A stretch of DNA of 64,000 bases from Diadophis punctatus similis (taxonomy: Eukaryota > Chordata > Lepidosauria > Squamata > Dipsadidae), in contig JALIGW010000029.1 of the NCBI GenBank assembly GCA_023053685.1, positions 1,239,501 to 1,303,500 of the forward strand. Direction: 5' to 3'. Positions 21,466 through 32,892 of this stretch are shown piece after piece. Position numbers and translations under genes: made by a program. The notes below the pieces were generated by a model. That model saw nothing but the letters and a program-made list of their open reading frames with translations. It did no database searches and was not told where the DNA came from. How positions within the stretch are numbered: position 1 is the first letter of the stretch; every line of letters begins with the position of its first letter.

Positions 21466-22660
21466 GCCCCCTCAGAAAGGAGAACAACTGCTCCAAACAT
21501 CCAACTTTTGGATGTGGACACCATAGTTGATGGTGTCATAAGCCACTGAGAGGTCAGACAATCCAAGAAGGGTCCCTACCTCATCCTGGTTCTTGCCAAA
21601 GGCAATCCACAACCACACCCAATACAGTTCTGTACCCACATCTAACTGACACAAAAGGGTCCAGATAATCTCTGGAATCTGTGCAACTACAGCCTCACCT
21701 CCTCAATAACGTTTCCCCCTAAGGAGAGGTTAGAGATAGATCAATAACTTTCCAGTATTGTAGGGTCAAGTGATGATTTCTTGAGAAGGGGCAAGGGCCT
21801 GCTATCTCCTTCAAGGTAGGTGATACCACCCCATCTTCCAAGCATGTACCCCCCGCTAGTCTGATCCAACCTCTTCATGAACCAGGAAGGGAATGGAGCT
21901 ACGCCACACCATCTCACATACTACCCTGTCTACTTCCTTGGAAATAACTGTATCCAATTTATCTCAGGCAGCATTGCTAGACTGTTGTTAGTCACCTCTA
22001 GAGGATTTGCCCAAGCAAATATAAGGTTTTTTTAATCCCCCAGTGAAGAATATAACTCATAATAGCTCTTTCTGTCCATCCAGCCTGTTCTTTTCAAGTA
22101 GGATCCAAATCAGATCAAACAGCAGACAGCAATTCATGGAAATAATAAAATGAAGAAATACTGATGTTTTACCACAGCTATCACTAACTTGTAGGCTTGA
22201 ATGCGTGCTCTAACATGTGTTCAGTCACAATTGTTTTTCTCAATAGTGCTCTAGGCATTTCCTCTGCCACTTCATCTTACAGAGCTCCTCAGTGAACCAT
22301 GGATCAGTGAACAAGACACTCCGGCACAATACTATCCAAGGTTGTGGCTGTTCCTTCATACTGGAAGTGACTAAAGCCTTGGAAGAATTGCCCTCCAGAG
22401 CCTAGGGAAATTCTCAAGGACTCTCTGGAAAGCAGGTGGTTCTGTCAAACATCTGGGGTGGACCAATTGCACGGGTTCCTCCTCCCTGAAGACAATAGTA
22501 GCATTGTTGAAATCCATCTGATAAGGGACCAAGATTAATGCCCTCCACCATGCATCTCTCTCTCAAACAAGATCAAGAGTGGGAATTCCCATTTGAGTCT
22601 TGCCTTCAGTTATGGAATAGGTTCATAGTTGTCACGGAGGCCATGTCCTCCTAGCCTACT
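21466..22660 (-). pseudogene. L2-like LINE reverse transcriptase remnant
   Basis: The minus strand gives degenerate L2-clade RT text. It includes 'LLGLSDLSVAYDTINYGV' (the 'LDLSAAFDTIDH' motif carrying the first catalytic Asp, with F to Y) and, further upstream in the element, pieces matching 'VENYRPVSNLPFLGK'-type sequence near 21720-21760. The longest frame is 60 aa at 21472-21654. It has many stops. The same LINE family is present on the plus strand at 49255-52301. Confidence 0.75.
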
Positions 22661-22665
22661 GTATT

Positions 22666-23036
22666 TTTCGGACTATAAGAGGTACCGGAGTATAAGATGC
22701 ACCTTAGTTTTTGGGGAGCAAAATAAGAAAAAAAATTCTGCCTACCAGCATCCATCTGGCTAGCATCCTTAGCAAACAGCCTTGCAAAGCTCGGTTTGAG
22801 AGGCTGCTTTTTCAGCCTTGCAAAGCTCCATTTCAGAGGCTGTTTTCAGCCTTGCAAAGCTCAGTTTCAGAGACTGCTTTTTCAGCTTTGCAAAGCTCCG
22901 TTTGAGAGGCTGTTTTCAGCCTCTGAAAGCTCCATTTTAGAGGGTGGGCGGGGCTACATTCATTGTATAAGACGCACCCAGATTTTCACCCTCTTTTTGT
23001 GGGGGGAAAGGTGCATCTTATACTCCAAAAAATATG
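22666..23036. mobile_element. Tc1/mariner-like MITE with TGTATTTTTCGG ends, copy 2
   Basis: CTGTATTTTTCGGACTATAA on the left and, inverted, CCATATTTTTTGGAGTATAA on the right, with TA at both edges. The interior carries five degenerate tandem copies of a roughly 38-base unit with 'CCTTGCAAAGCTC' and 'GTTTGAGAGGCTG'. Confidence 0.85.
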
Positions 23037-23086
23037 GTACTTCAGACCCTTTCCTCAAGGAAATCTGTTATCTTATAGATGCCTGA

Positions 23087-23166
23087 CAAAACAAACAAAC
23101 AAACAAATAAATAAACAAATAAATAAATAAATAAATAAACAAACAAATAAATAAATAAATAAATAA
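23087..23166 (+). repeat. (AAAC)n/(AAAT)n microsatellite
   Basis: Interleaved AAAC and AAAT units over 80 bases. Confidence 0.95.
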
Positions 23167-24137
23167 TTATAAATCTGGGGAGCCCCACCATCATCCCAGT
23201 AATGAGTCCCAACCCATGGGCAGCAGGAAGGATGGTATAGCAACAGTAATCCCAACTTTTCTCTAAAGCCTTCCTTCACAAGCACGTCCTCACATTATCT
23301 GTGGAATGGTGCCTCAGGATGCAGCCAGAGTTTCCCAGATGACAATTGCCCTGAATTTATCTCACTGAAGAGCTTTATGGGTGAACTAGTCACTTAGCAG
23401 CTACCCTAGCCAATCCATTTCATCAACTTCCAATCAATAATTTCAGTTCTTAATTTCCAGCCTGTATAACTATTCACCATGGGTGATGAAGTTCAACATT
23501 TCTGAGAGTGAGCAGAGTGAGGAAGATGCTTTTAGAGGTCACAAGTCACTTTGGTTTATTTAAACCAGCTATTGCTTCACTAGAAATGAATATACCTGGC
23601 ATCATAACATAGAGAGCTTAATAGGTAGAATAGAAGCCTAGCCAAAAGGCTATTTTGTGGTAGCTTGTTGAGAGATTTGTTATCTCAATTAGGCACCTTG
23701 GAGAATTCAGCAGAATGGTGGCACATTTGATGTCCTCCCTAAAAAATAAAGCAGACCCTTGTATTTGTGTCCAAGACTGAGAAATGTACAACAAAAAAGC
23801 TTTCCTGGACCCATAGAGTTGGCGCATAAAATGATGTCTGCAGCTGGCAGATTATGTCTCTCTATACATTCACAGGAAGAGAGATAGGAGCAAGGATGCT
23901 GCTACAGATGGAGATATTATCAATCCAAACCAGAAGGAATTGTAGTGGTTCTGGTGAAAGATTAAAGATTTATTTGGAAGAATCAAAGACTCAGTAAGAA
24001 TCTGTGAGCAGGATCCACAGCTGAGAGGGAACAGAGGTTCAGAGGGCCCTAAAGCATCACACCCAGCAATCTAGTCAATACATTTCTGATGACAGATGTA
24101 GTTCAGGAATTGTAGTGCAGCCACATCTTGGAGAGCC
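23167..24137. other. Unassigned DNA
   Basis: About 1 kb without a recognised repeat or coding frame. Confidence 0.3.
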
Positions 24138-24145
24138 ACAGATAC

Positions 24146-24525
24146 CAGAGGTGGGTTCCTCCCGGTCCGCACCGGTTCTATAGAACCAGTAGCAAACTGC
24201 TGGTGACGTCACGGTGACGTTATGGAACCGGTTCTGTTGGTGCCGGTCTGTGGACGCCACCATCTTTTATTTTTATTTTATTTTTATTTATTTTTATTTA
24301 TTTTTTTGAATTTTTCTGGGTTTTTTTATTCTGCGCATGCGCAGAAGCCGAGTTTCCAGCACTGCGCATGTGTCACCATCTTGTTTTCACCCTTTTTTTG
24401 GATTTTTTGAATTTTTTGCCACTGTGCATGCGCATGCGTGCAAAACTCACGCATGCCCACGAGGCGCACCCACGCGGTGCGGGAGGAAGCGAACCGGCAG
24501 CAAGGTAAGTTAGAACCCACCCCTG
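24146..24525. mobile_element. Non-autonomous hAT, GTGGGTT-TIR group, 380 bp
   Basis: The ends are CAGAGGTGGGTTCCTCCC and GTTAGAACCCACCCCTG, with the perfect 8-bp TSD ACAGATAC at 24138-24145 and 24526-24533. It contains TGCGCATGCGCA at 24332-24343 flanked by two further GCGCATG half palindromes, 'ACGCCACCATCTTTTATT' (YY1-like) and a TTTTATTTA run. Confidence 0.95.
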
Positions 24526-24549
24526 ACAGATACCCCAATCCTGATAAGG

Positions 24550-24675
24550 CAGGAGTGTCAAACTGGCGGCCCATGGGCCAGATGCCTCATGCGCAGGCCA
24601 CGCCCACCCCAGCGGGTAAAAACATCGTGAAATGTCACATGAGAGCAACATGATGCCACGAGTTTGACACCCATA
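24550..24675. mobile_element. Short hAT MITE, GTGTCAAAC-type ends
   Basis: CAGGAGTGTCAAACTGGCGG at the left and 'CGAGTTTGACACCC' at the right, with the TSD TGATAAGG at 24542-24549 and 24676-24683. Related elements lie at 39291 and 53578. Confidence 0.85.
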
Positions 24676-24683
24676 TGATAAGG

Positions 24684-25431
24684 CATTGACAAAACAGCCT
24701 AGCAACTTCCAGCTGTGTTGGATCATAACTTCCATCAGCCCCAGCCACTTAGCATAAAACCCCAGACAATCACTTTCTGCAGTGTGAGTCACTCCTTGCA
24801 TTTATTGAGTTCAGATGTTCAGTTCAGATTTATAAATGGGTTCCAGCTTCACTCTAGCAGCCTTCCATTGCAAACTTTTAGTTGAAATACAACTTCAGAC
24901 CTTTTTTTCAATTCCCAGTGAGGTTTTAAAAAAACACATTTCCGTAGTGTGTATTTAGACCGAGCTCTGCCTGATGTGATTGGTGTGTGATAAAGATCTC
25001 AAGGTTCCTGCCGACCCAGAGATCACTTTCCTCCTTTCTACTATGCATCCAATGAGCAGAGAGCAGCCTGGTGACCCTCTCAGATCCCTTGAAATCTCAT
25101 CACAATCAGATTAAGAAAAGCAGGTTAAGAGGTGGTCTAGTGAGCTGTGAGTCAGGCAATTTGAAGCTCCTCCCCGGACATGCTCTGTCATCTACACAGC
25201 CCTAATGGTGTCAGTATGGCCAGGACAGAAACTATTCAATTTGATTCCCAGGCAGATCCCATCCTACCCACAGAAGGCCTTAATTGTATCTCTAGCCCCA
25301 TGCAATTGATTGTAATACTGCAGGGTATTAGCTAAGGAGAGAAAGATGGAAGCTTGGCACGTCTCAGGAAATGTCCCTACAAAAGGCTTGTTAGAAAGGA
25401 ACATTTAGAGAAGGGAAGAGGGAGCCGAGGT
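24684..25431. other. Unassigned, mostly unrepeated DNA
   Basis: No repeat family recognised. The 24950-25330 part is moderately GC-rich and could be single-copy. Confidence 0.3.
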
Positions 25432-25660
25432 GGCGCAGTGGTTAAAAGCAGCACTGCAACCTACTCCAGCTGACTGCTAGTTCAGCAGTTCAGCTGTTCA
25501 AATCTCACCGGCTCAAGGTTGACTCAGCCTTCCATCCTTCCGAGGTCGATAAAATGAGAACCCAGATTGTTGGGGGCAATATGCTGAACTCTGTAAACCG
25601 CTTAGAGAGGGCTGTAAAGCACTATGAAGCGGTATATAAGTCTAAGTGCTATTGCTATTG
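25432..25660 (+). mobile_element. Sauria-type SINE, copy 2
   Basis: GAGCCGAGGTGGCGCAGTGG (A-box region), 'CTGTTCAAATCTCACCGGC' (B-box region), 'AACCGCTTAGAGAGGGCTGT', and the Bov-B-like tail AAGTCTAAGTGCTATTGC. It is full length. A hAT starts immediately after the tail. Confidence 0.96.
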
Positions 25661-25662
25661 TC

Positions 25663-26072
25663 CATGGGTGGGTTCCTCTCGGTTCGGACCGGATCACCCG
25701 AACCGGTAGCAACCCGCTGGTGACGTCACGATGGCGTTACGGATCCGGTTTGGTTGGTGCAGGTCCGTGGCCACTGCCATATTTTTGGGGGATTTTTTTC
25801 CGAATTTTGTACTGTTTGGAAGTTTTTTCCTCTGCTGCTGCTTGAAAAAGGGCCCTCCTGCCCGCCCCCGGGTTTATACTTACCTTTATTCCTTCGCTCG
25901 AAGCACAGCTGATCAGCTCCTCAGCTGTGTTTCGGGTTGATTATAGCTACAGAGCATGCCCGAAAACAGAATTGCATGAGGGGACGTGCGTGCGCGCGCA
26001 AGCGGAGCGAGTGCGCATGCGCAAAACATTGCAATGCGAACCAGTGGCAAAGGTAAGTGGAACCCACCCCTG
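25663..26072. mobile_element. hAT, GTGGGTT-TIR group, 410 bp
   Basis: The left end CATGGGTGGGTTCCTC carries one change from CAGGGGTGGG; the right end is GTGGAACCCACCCCTG. The outer flanks do not match as a TSD, probably because the left flank is a SINE tail prone to slippage. TGCGCATGCGCA lies at 26012-26023. The sequence is closely similar to 33091-33462. Confidence 0.88.
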
Positions 26073-26169
26073 GGTTGGCAGACTCCTCAAGCTTAGAAAA
26101 ATATTGGGGAGGCTGTTAGAATAGTAGCTCTTTCTGGAAAGAGAGTTTATCCAAGGATAGTCATGAAGC

Positions 26170-26405
26170 GGGTGTGCCTAAGAGTGGATTTAAAAAGTCA
26201 AGGTGACTGGATAGATAGGGCTGTGGACTTATCAGGGCCTTAAGCCTGAGGCCCATTTCAAATCCCTATTATAACGTGCAACATAGTGGGTGACTTTGGG
26301 TAAGTCAACCTACTTACAGGGTTGTTGCCTTGAGGATAAAATATGCCCTCTAAATACAGTCTTGAACTCCTGGAGAAAAGATGAGATATAAATACAGAAA
26401 ATCAA
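26170..26405 (+). mobile_element. CORE-SINE (MIR-like), old
   Basis: The segment 'GTGGGTGACTTTGGGTAAGTC' is the CORE-like 'TGGGTGACCTTGGGCAAGTC' motif. It is followed by 'ACAGGGTTGTTGCCTTGAGG' and a 3' end 'GATGAGATATAAATACAG'. It is degenerate. Confidence 0.6.
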
Positions 26406-27591
26406 TGCAATCATTCTCATTTTTATTAGCATTCCAGGCACCTTGCTGCCAAACTGAACTTGAGGAAAGCCCCATTCTTATGAAACACGAATTCAGTTGA
26501 GATGCTGCTGTAGGATCCACATTTAAGAAGCCCTGCCTGGGTAGTCACCTGGAAATCTTTGTGCGGGACTTGTGTCACAAGGCCTTCAGCTAGCTCTTTT
26601 TCCATACTCCGTCATCGCTTATGGGAATAGCAGCTAGGCTACCGTATTTAAGACGTTCATTTAATAGGCCAATATCTCAGCTTCACCAGGAGTCTGAACT
26701 ATGAAGATTTTAAGCTATGAGTTGGCTGAGGCTCTCTTGCCTTGACATCTTTTCTATGTTTTGGAGGTCCCAACAAGGTGAAGGAAGGAATGATTCCTTG
26801 GGAGCAGTTCAAAGACCAGCCCTAATGTTAGCTATACTTCCAACAAGCAATGATACCTTCTCCAGGTCTTACACAGGCCCTAGCAGATAAATATCAGGCT
26901 ATTTTTAGAAGTTCCTTCAGTGTGTACTGCAGCTGTTCCCTTTGTTCAGATGAACAGATCTAACTCAATTTCACATCCTAGTGAGGCCCATGCTTAATCT
27001 CCCAGAAATTAACCTTTCCTGCTTCCCAGAATGTCTTTCCCCTGGGCCTGGCTGCTTGGGATCAAGGACTAATCTGCCTGTAATGAGGTGGAACTAGAGC
27101 TGACTGTTGCCATATTTGCTATGGCATGCCTAGCAGCTTCAATCCCACCAGAGAGTTATTGCCTTGAGTATCCCATGACCCTTGGGGGGGGAGTAGCTTT
27201 GTCACTCTAAGAGGACATCAGGATTTCCCTAAACCTGAGTGGAGGTGGTACAAGTCTGGAGGCTAAAAAGTTGACTTGTTCTCTTCATTCTCCTTTCTCC
27301 ATCCTATAAAGCTGAAGCAAAGTGAGCTGAACATAAAAACAAGATTTCATTGAATCTGGATGTGTGGTTCCTTAATAGAGCTTGTCCACCACTGACAATC
27401 AAGTGCCATCCTCTGTCGGCAGCCCCGACAGCCACACATGGGACATACAAACCTCCTGCACTGAAATCTGAGTACACTAAAAATAGCACCTCCAACATAT
27501 GGCTGTTCCACCTTGCAACTAATTTAGGAGGTGGGTGAGAAATGCAGGTAACTGTGTAAGTCATTTTGTTCCAATCTGGCTCTCTATAGAT
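26406..27591. other. Unassigned, largely unrepeated DNA
   Basis: About 1.2 kb with no recognised repeat and only short frames (86 aa or less). Confidence 0.3.
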
Positions 27592-27599
27592 ATCCTGGG

Positions 27600-27850
27600 C
27601 AGTGGTGGGTTCCTACCAGTGCGGTCCACTCTACCGCACTGGTAGTGGCCAGCCGATGACGTAATTTGCGCGCTACACAGGTCCGTCGTCTTCACTGGTC
27701 CGTTGCGCGTCGCCATCTTTTTTTCAGAATTTTTGGGCTTTTTTTGCTTCCTGCGCATGCGCGGAAGCAAAATCGCGCGAGGGGCGCACACGCAACATGG
27801 AGATGCTCGCGCAGCACACCGGTAACAACTTCGAGAGCAACCCGCCCCTG
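27600..27850. mobile_element. Non-autonomous hAT, GTGGGTT-TIR group, 251 bp
   Basis: CAGTGGTGGGTTCCTACC to AACCCGCCCCTG, with the perfect TSD ATCCTGGG at 27592-27599 and 27851-27858. It contains TGCGCATGCGCG (27752-27763) and CGTCGCCATCTTTTTTT, the YY1-like box in antisense. Confidence 0.95.
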
Positions 27851-28134
27851 ATCCTGGGGCTTTATACCTTCCGTAACCTCCATCCAGCCTGGCCTTTGGC
27901 TAACGCAACTTTGGAGATACAACATTTTTTCTACCAGAGCAATATTTGGAGGTTAAATTAGCATTTTGTTGCATTTTAATTAGTCCTGATCAAGATATTA
28001 CCCTATCAAGATTTTTATTTGTTTCCTCCAAACAGGAAGAAGTATATTGCAGTGGCAGACTAATAATCAGAGCCATAGTTTACTACCATTTTAATATTAT
28101 TGTATCTTTTTAAGCATTAGGTTTTCTGTTAGAT

Positions 28135-28930
28135 TGTCAGGCAGCAGCTGACAAGAAGAGACACAGACCGGCTGATAGGAACCAGCAACTCAGAGGTGGG
28201 TTCCTGCCGGTACGCTCTTACCTGTTGGTCACCGCAGAGCCGAAGAAGCCGGTGGCGTTTGCGGCGCAGGGCTTCCCCTGCCCACTTTCCCCCGCCCGCC
28301 TGGACGCCACCATTTCCGTTCTTTTGCCACTGCGCAAGCAGAACACTTTGCGCATGCGCAGAGGGCAAAAGAATGCAAATGGCAGCGTCTAGGCGGGCGG
28401 GGGAAAGCGAGCGGGGGAAGCCCCATGCCGCGAACGCCATCGGCTTCTTCGGTTCTGTGGTGACCAACAGGTAAGAGCGTACCGGCAGGAACCCACCTCT
28501 GCAGCAACTTTATTCAGAACCACAGCTGAGACAGCAACAACAACAGTGAGGCTTGACAGCTCCCTTTTATAGGGCAGCTGTCAAGTCCTGAGCCAATAGG
28601 AAGTCTTTATTCTCCCGCTCGCCGGCTGCCTGCGCCTTAACCAATCAGGTTGAGGCAGCAGCCGCTGCGGTCGTACGTTGAGGATTTAGTACGGTCATAA
28701 GTCGAGGATTTAGCACCCTTCACCCCCTGGATGGCGAATGCATAGTCATCCAGGTAGGCAGGACGACGTCGGCTCCCTCCTGAGCGCCTCAGAGGAGGGC
28801 TAGCCGCTGAAGAGGGAGATTGTCCTGGAGGGCCGCTCCGTTGAATGGCTGGAACTATGGAACTATGAACTCTCTCTCCCCCTCTCTCCCCCTCTCTGTA
28901 TATATGAAGTTTTACACAAGAGTTTTAATA
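28135..28930 (-). mobile_element. LTR with promoter-like signals (family C), boundaries uncertain
   Basis: On the minus strand the order is: two CCAAT boxes (near 28640 and 28593), CCCTATAAAAGGGA (28561-28574, TATA box), then AATAAA (28509-28514) about 50 bases downstream. This is the layout of a retroviral-type LTR (U3-R). The downstream edge may be TGTCAGGCAGCAGC at 28135. The upstream edge is not clear and no TSD was found. A hAT (28191-28501) sits in the part after the polyadenylation signal. Confidence 0.5.
28191..28501. mobile_element. Foldback hAT, GTGGGTT-TIR group, 311 bp
   Basis: The ends are CAGAGGTGGGTTCCTGCCGG and CCGGCAGGAACCCACCTCTG, perfect inverted repeats, with the perfect 8-bp TSD CAGCAACT at 28183-28190 and 28502-28509. 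The whole element is one long imperfect palindrome: 'GCCGAAGAAGCCGGTGGCGT' in the left arm pairs with 'ACGCCATCGGCTTCTTCGG' in the right. The loop region contains TGCGCATGCGCA at 28349-28360. It is nearly the same as 50473-50770. Confidence 0.96.
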
Positions 28931-29274
28931 AAGGATGAGCATATTGCATTATAACCATCCACCCATAAGCTAAATTGGTAAGCAACTTGTTCATCATTGG
29001 TTATTTAATATCAGGCCTTCAGTCCTCTGAGTAATTGGGGTCATAATTTTCATGTTGTTTTGCTTTGCCCCCTTTTCCCCTCTTGTTCTATTTTTTGTTC
29101 TATTCTCTTAAATTAAGTCAATTTAATTAAATTTGTTTAATTAAGAGAAACATTACCATAATCTTAAAATATTAAGCTAACTTGCCACCAAGTAAAACCA
29201 ATAGAACAGTCCTGGAAAAATCTTGATCCCACCCAGTACGGATTTTCTCAAGGTAATCCCTGGTGCAAAAATAG
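28931..29274. other. Unassigned AT-rich DNA
   Basis: Nothing recognised. Confidence 0.3.
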
Positions 29275-29395
29275 ATTTTTTTAAAGAAGAGATTAGATAT
29301 AAACATTTTTCTGAAATGGTATAGAATTTCCTGCTTTAGCAGGGGGTTGGACTAGAAAACCTCCAAGGTCCCTTCCAACTCTGTTATTCTGTTAT
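29275..29395 (+). mobile_element. CR1 LINE 3' end
   Basis: 'GCAGGGGGTTGGACTAGAAA' and 'AAGGTCCCTTCCAACTCTGT' followed by TATTCTGTTAT, the conserved CR1 3' end with its short tandem tail. Confidence 0.88.
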
Positions 29396-29430
29396 CTGGA
29401 TGGATGGATGGATGGATGGACGGACGGACA
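29396..29430 (+). repeat. (GGAT)n/(GGAC)n microsatellite
   Basis: Six or seven tetranucleotide units directly after the CR1 tail, which may have seeded it. Confidence 0.9.
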
Positions 29431-30387
29431 GCCACAAAAAATCATTGGTCTAGCGTACAATACTCACTCTGGCCTAAGGGATGAAAACGGTTGGGTTTAC
29501 AATTATATCAGGGTCTCCTCCCTCTTTATGTTATTAAATCTTCTATTTGACCACCTCCCACTCTCAATTCCATGTGGTCAGCTACCCAGAATCACACATG
29601 CTTGGTAGTTCTGCTTCATCAATAAATGGACTCTCTTTCCAATCAGCCTCCAGCTTCCATTTTGTCTCCAGTACCTTTCTCCCGGCTTGGAACTGAACCA
29701 GATGGATATTTCTTCCAACAATTGGGATCAGAAAACAAGCTAACCTCCCCATTCAAATCTTGCCTGTGTGACCTCATAACAGACAGAAAATCATTCTCTC
29801 GGTATTGCAAGAGGCAGAAATTTCCAACCTGCCTCAGAGCTCTGCTGCAGGATTCTTGGGAATGCTGAGGGCGGTCTAGTCAATGCTAAGCCTTGTTCCT
29901 TAGTCTTGCTGTACTGTTGCTTACCATTACTGTCCTTCGGGATCTAGTTTTCAAGAATAACACTGCCACGCAGGCAGCTCTGTGCATTCAGAGGAGAAAG
30001 AGAGTTGAAGCCACCTGAGAGCCACAACTCTGCAATCTGTTCTACTTCTGTGTTCCATTCCTCATGCCCAGGGCAGTGCCAACGAACTTCTCACCAGCTG
30101 GCAGCTCTGTAAAATTACCACCATCCTTCATGCCACCCCAAGAATGAATTGCCTGCAGAACTTTCTGTTCCCCTTTGGCTGCTGAGCCCTTGGTGTTTCT
30201 CTCTTCTGTTCTCTCCCCACCCACCCCCGGATAGCAGCAGGCCCTTGGCAAGAAGGGGAGAGAGGACCCAGAGATTTTTCTTCAACATCAGCCAGACTGA
30301 ATGAGAGAAAATGCTGAAGGGCCCATTGGATGCCCAAATCTCTGTGAGAAGTTCATTTGATAGACAAAGGCTGCTTTTATCCTAGAC
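29431..30387. other. Unassigned DNA
   Basis: No repeat or gene recognised in about 950 bases. Confidence 0.3.
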
Positions 30388-30548
30388 CCGTGATGGCGAA
30401 CCTATGGCACGCATGCCACAGGTGGGGGGAGCGTGGAGGGGGGGTGTTGTGTGCACATGCACAGGGGCAGGGCACATGAGGGGGGGTGTCACGCACATTG
30501 CATTATGGGTGCGGCATAACGCGAGAACAAAAAGGATAGCCATCACTT
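30388..30548 (+). mobile_element. Degenerate hAT, GTGATGGCGAACC-TIR group
   Basis: It starts CCGTGATGGCGAACCTATGG and ends near ATAGCCATCACTTG. The interior is G-rich and shorter than the 381-bp copies. No TSD is seen. Confidence 0.65.
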
Positions 30549-31413
30549 GATGAATTTGTGGTATCTGTGCAGACACCTTCCCACCTCTCACTTTGAGGAG
30601 GGGGAGATGGGAGATGCAGCACATGGACCAGAGTTTCTCCTTCCTTATGTTTGGTAGGAAACAGAAAATGTCTTGTATCCTGACTGCTAAGCTGAAAAAA
30701 GTCAGGGCAGGGAAATTAGGATCCTGTTCAGTTTCCACTAGCAAAAGAAGGAGGTTCAGCACTGAGTGAGCCCATGCTTCAAGATAAAACCCAGGGCCTC
30801 TGCCAGCCTCAGAGCAATTTCAGGCTCAGTGCTGGGAAGTCCCTGGTGAGCCTGAGAGAGAGCTAGCACCTGATTCAGACCTGCAAGCCAACCCTACAAG
30901 GCTATTGGCCCATTTGTTTTATCTGATGCCAGCCAGCAAACAGAGAGCATCCCAAAAGTACAAGGGGGAAGCTGCCTCGTATACGTCTGGAAGAATTAAA
31001 GGCTGCTCTGGAGGCACACGGGCCTGGCATTCTTCCCTTGTCATATTTATTGGGAATAATCACTATTTCCTGGGGGCTGCAGGAGATGCACTGCAGGAGA
31101 GGCCATCACTCATGGCTTGCACATTGACAAGGGGGCTGGCATGGCAAGCAGAGTATGCACTGAGCGATCCCATTTATAATTGCGGGGATTGCTCAGGGGG
31201 AGTGTGGCCTGTCATTATAGCAGCTTTGCCAGACCATCAATAACCCGCTCCCTGGGCTCCCGAGTGCAACAGCCAACTTATTATTTATGCGATCGTATGT
31301 TGTGCCAGGCACGGCTTGACTACTAGTGCTGATGCCCAAGAATGGCGCTGCCACAAACAGTTGGCTAGACCTCTGCGGATGTGGGTCTTATGTTTTTTTC
31401 CTTTGGCTAGACC
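30549..31413. other. Unassigned, possibly single-copy DNA
   Basis: No repeat family recognised. The 30880-31310 part has balanced composition and low repeat character. The longest frame is a 126-aa chance frame overlapping the preceding hAT. Confidence 0.3.
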
Positions 31414-31421
31414 TCCTAGGT

Positions 31422-32242
31422 CCGTGATGGCGAACCTATGGCACGCGTGCCACAGGTGGCACGTGGAGGCCTCTCTGCAGGCACGTGAGCCGTTGACCAG
31501 CTCTGCTCTACTGCGCATGCTTTCTCCTCACTTTCTGTGGCCCGTGCCTTCCCAGATCTCTGGAGATTCCACCCGAGGGCTGTTTGGGCACACAAGGCTT
31601 TTCTCCCCTCCCAGTTCCGTTTGGGGAAAGGAGGCTTTTCCTCCCTCCCAGCTCCGTTTGGGGAAAGGAGGCTTTTCCTCCCTCCCAGCTCCGTTTGGGG
31701 AAAGGAGGCTTTTCCTCCCTCCCAGCTCCGTTTGGGGAAAGGAGGCTTTTCCTCCCTCCCAGCTCCGTTTGGGGAAAGGAGGCTTTTCCTCCCTCCCAGC
31801 TCCGTTTGGGGAAAGGAGGCTTTTCCTCCCTCCCAGCTCCGTTTGGGGAAAGGAGGCTTTTCCTCCCTCCCAGCTCCGTTTGGGGAAAGGAGGCTTTTCC
31901 TCCCTCCCAGCTCCGTTTGGGGAAAGGAGGCTTTTCCTCCCTCCCAGCTCCGTTTGGGGAAAGGAGGCTTCCCCCCCTCCCAGCTCCATTTGGGAAAAGG
32001 AGGCTTCCCCCCTCCCAGCTCCGTTTGAGGAAAGGAGGCTTTCCCCCCTCCCACCGCTGTTTTGGGATGTGAGGCCAAAACAGGAGGGTCGTGCATGCAT
32101 GCGCGGGGGGTCGCACGTGCATGTGCAGGGGGTGGGACGTGCGGGAGGGGCATTGCATTATGAGTGTGGACACTCGCGCAAGTGCAACAGTGCGCCCGCG
32201 CACACTTTCGGCACCCGAGGGAAAAAAGGTTCGCCATCACTG
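31422..32242 (+). mobile_element. hAT, GTGATGGCGAACC-TIR group, expanded by a minisatellite
   Basis: The ends are CCGTGATGGCGAACCTATGG and GGTTCGCCATCACTG. The flanks TCCTAGGT (31414-31421) and CCCTAAGT (32243-32250) fit an aged 8-bp TSD (6/8). About 455 of its 821 bp are a 37-bp tandem array, so it is more than twice the length of the 381-bp relatives. Long frames on both strands (310, 274, 231, 190, 163 aa) are artefacts of the array. Confidence 0.88.
31602..32056 (+). repeat. 37-bp minisatellite, about 12 units
   Basis: The unit is 'CCCAGCTCCGTTTGGGGAAA' plus 'GGAGGCTTTTCCTCCCT'. Units 2 to 10 are essentially identical; the last two or three are diverged (36-37 bp, CCCCCC variants). Because 37 is not a multiple of three, the array reads open in several frames with a 37-aa super-period. 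Confidence 0.97.
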
Positions 32243-32250
32243 CCCTAAGT

Positions 32251-32892
32251 CTTCCCTCTCATTTGGCCTAACAGCAGCTCCTACACAGGTCTCTTTCTGA
32301 CTTTGCTTTCATCTTTTCTCAGTCACTTCTTCCCAATGGGGGAATGAGTTTGCTTGGATGCTTACTAGCACTTCTTCCATTATATCAGCCTTCCCATCAT
32401 GGCACCCTCCTTGTGTGCTGCACTGTATAAATTCCAGCCAGCTGTGGAACAGGCATCTGGGCCAGACATCTTGGAGGATGTAGTCCAATGCACCTGAAAG
32501 TCACCAGCTGGTGGAAAGGCTGCATTAGAAGAGCAGGAATGATGGGCCATGTGCTATATGCCCTTTGAACACCAGAACCATCGTCCTCTTTTGGCTGTTT
32601 TCTAGGACACACTTTCAGGTTGGGGTGGAGTAATGAGAAATTAATTAAGCCCGATTAGTCCCTGTGCCCTCTGACAGATGCTTCTGAGTTATGAATAGAA
32701 AGCTTGAAAACAGCTGGTTTAACTGAAGATCCTTTGTGCTGCTTTTACATTGGCTGCACTGGCTAAGAGGTATGGAGTTGAATTCAAATGCGAAGCGTAT
32801 CAAATTGGGGAATGTTGTCATTCAGATTGGGAATGCACCTCTGGGGGGTTACTTCTCATACGGGGTGGGGGTGGGGGGACAGATTCAGGCAC
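32251..32892. other. Unassigned DNA
   Basis: No gene or repeat recognised. Confidence 0.3.

Noticed and set aside
20876..23166. Regular repeats as a possible CRISPR array
   Set aside because: Tetranucleotide microsatellites without spacers in a vertebrate genome.
25432..25520. A tRNA gene suggested by A-box and B-box sequences
   Set aside because: The boxes belong to the 5' tRNA-derived head of a Sauria-type SINE; the same head occurs in four other places with the same downstream body.
31316..32248. Frames of 310, 274, 231 and 190 aa with highly regular repeats, possible repeat protein
   Set aside because: They are produced by a 37-bp minisatellite that cycles through all three frames on both strands, inside a hAT with recognisable ends.
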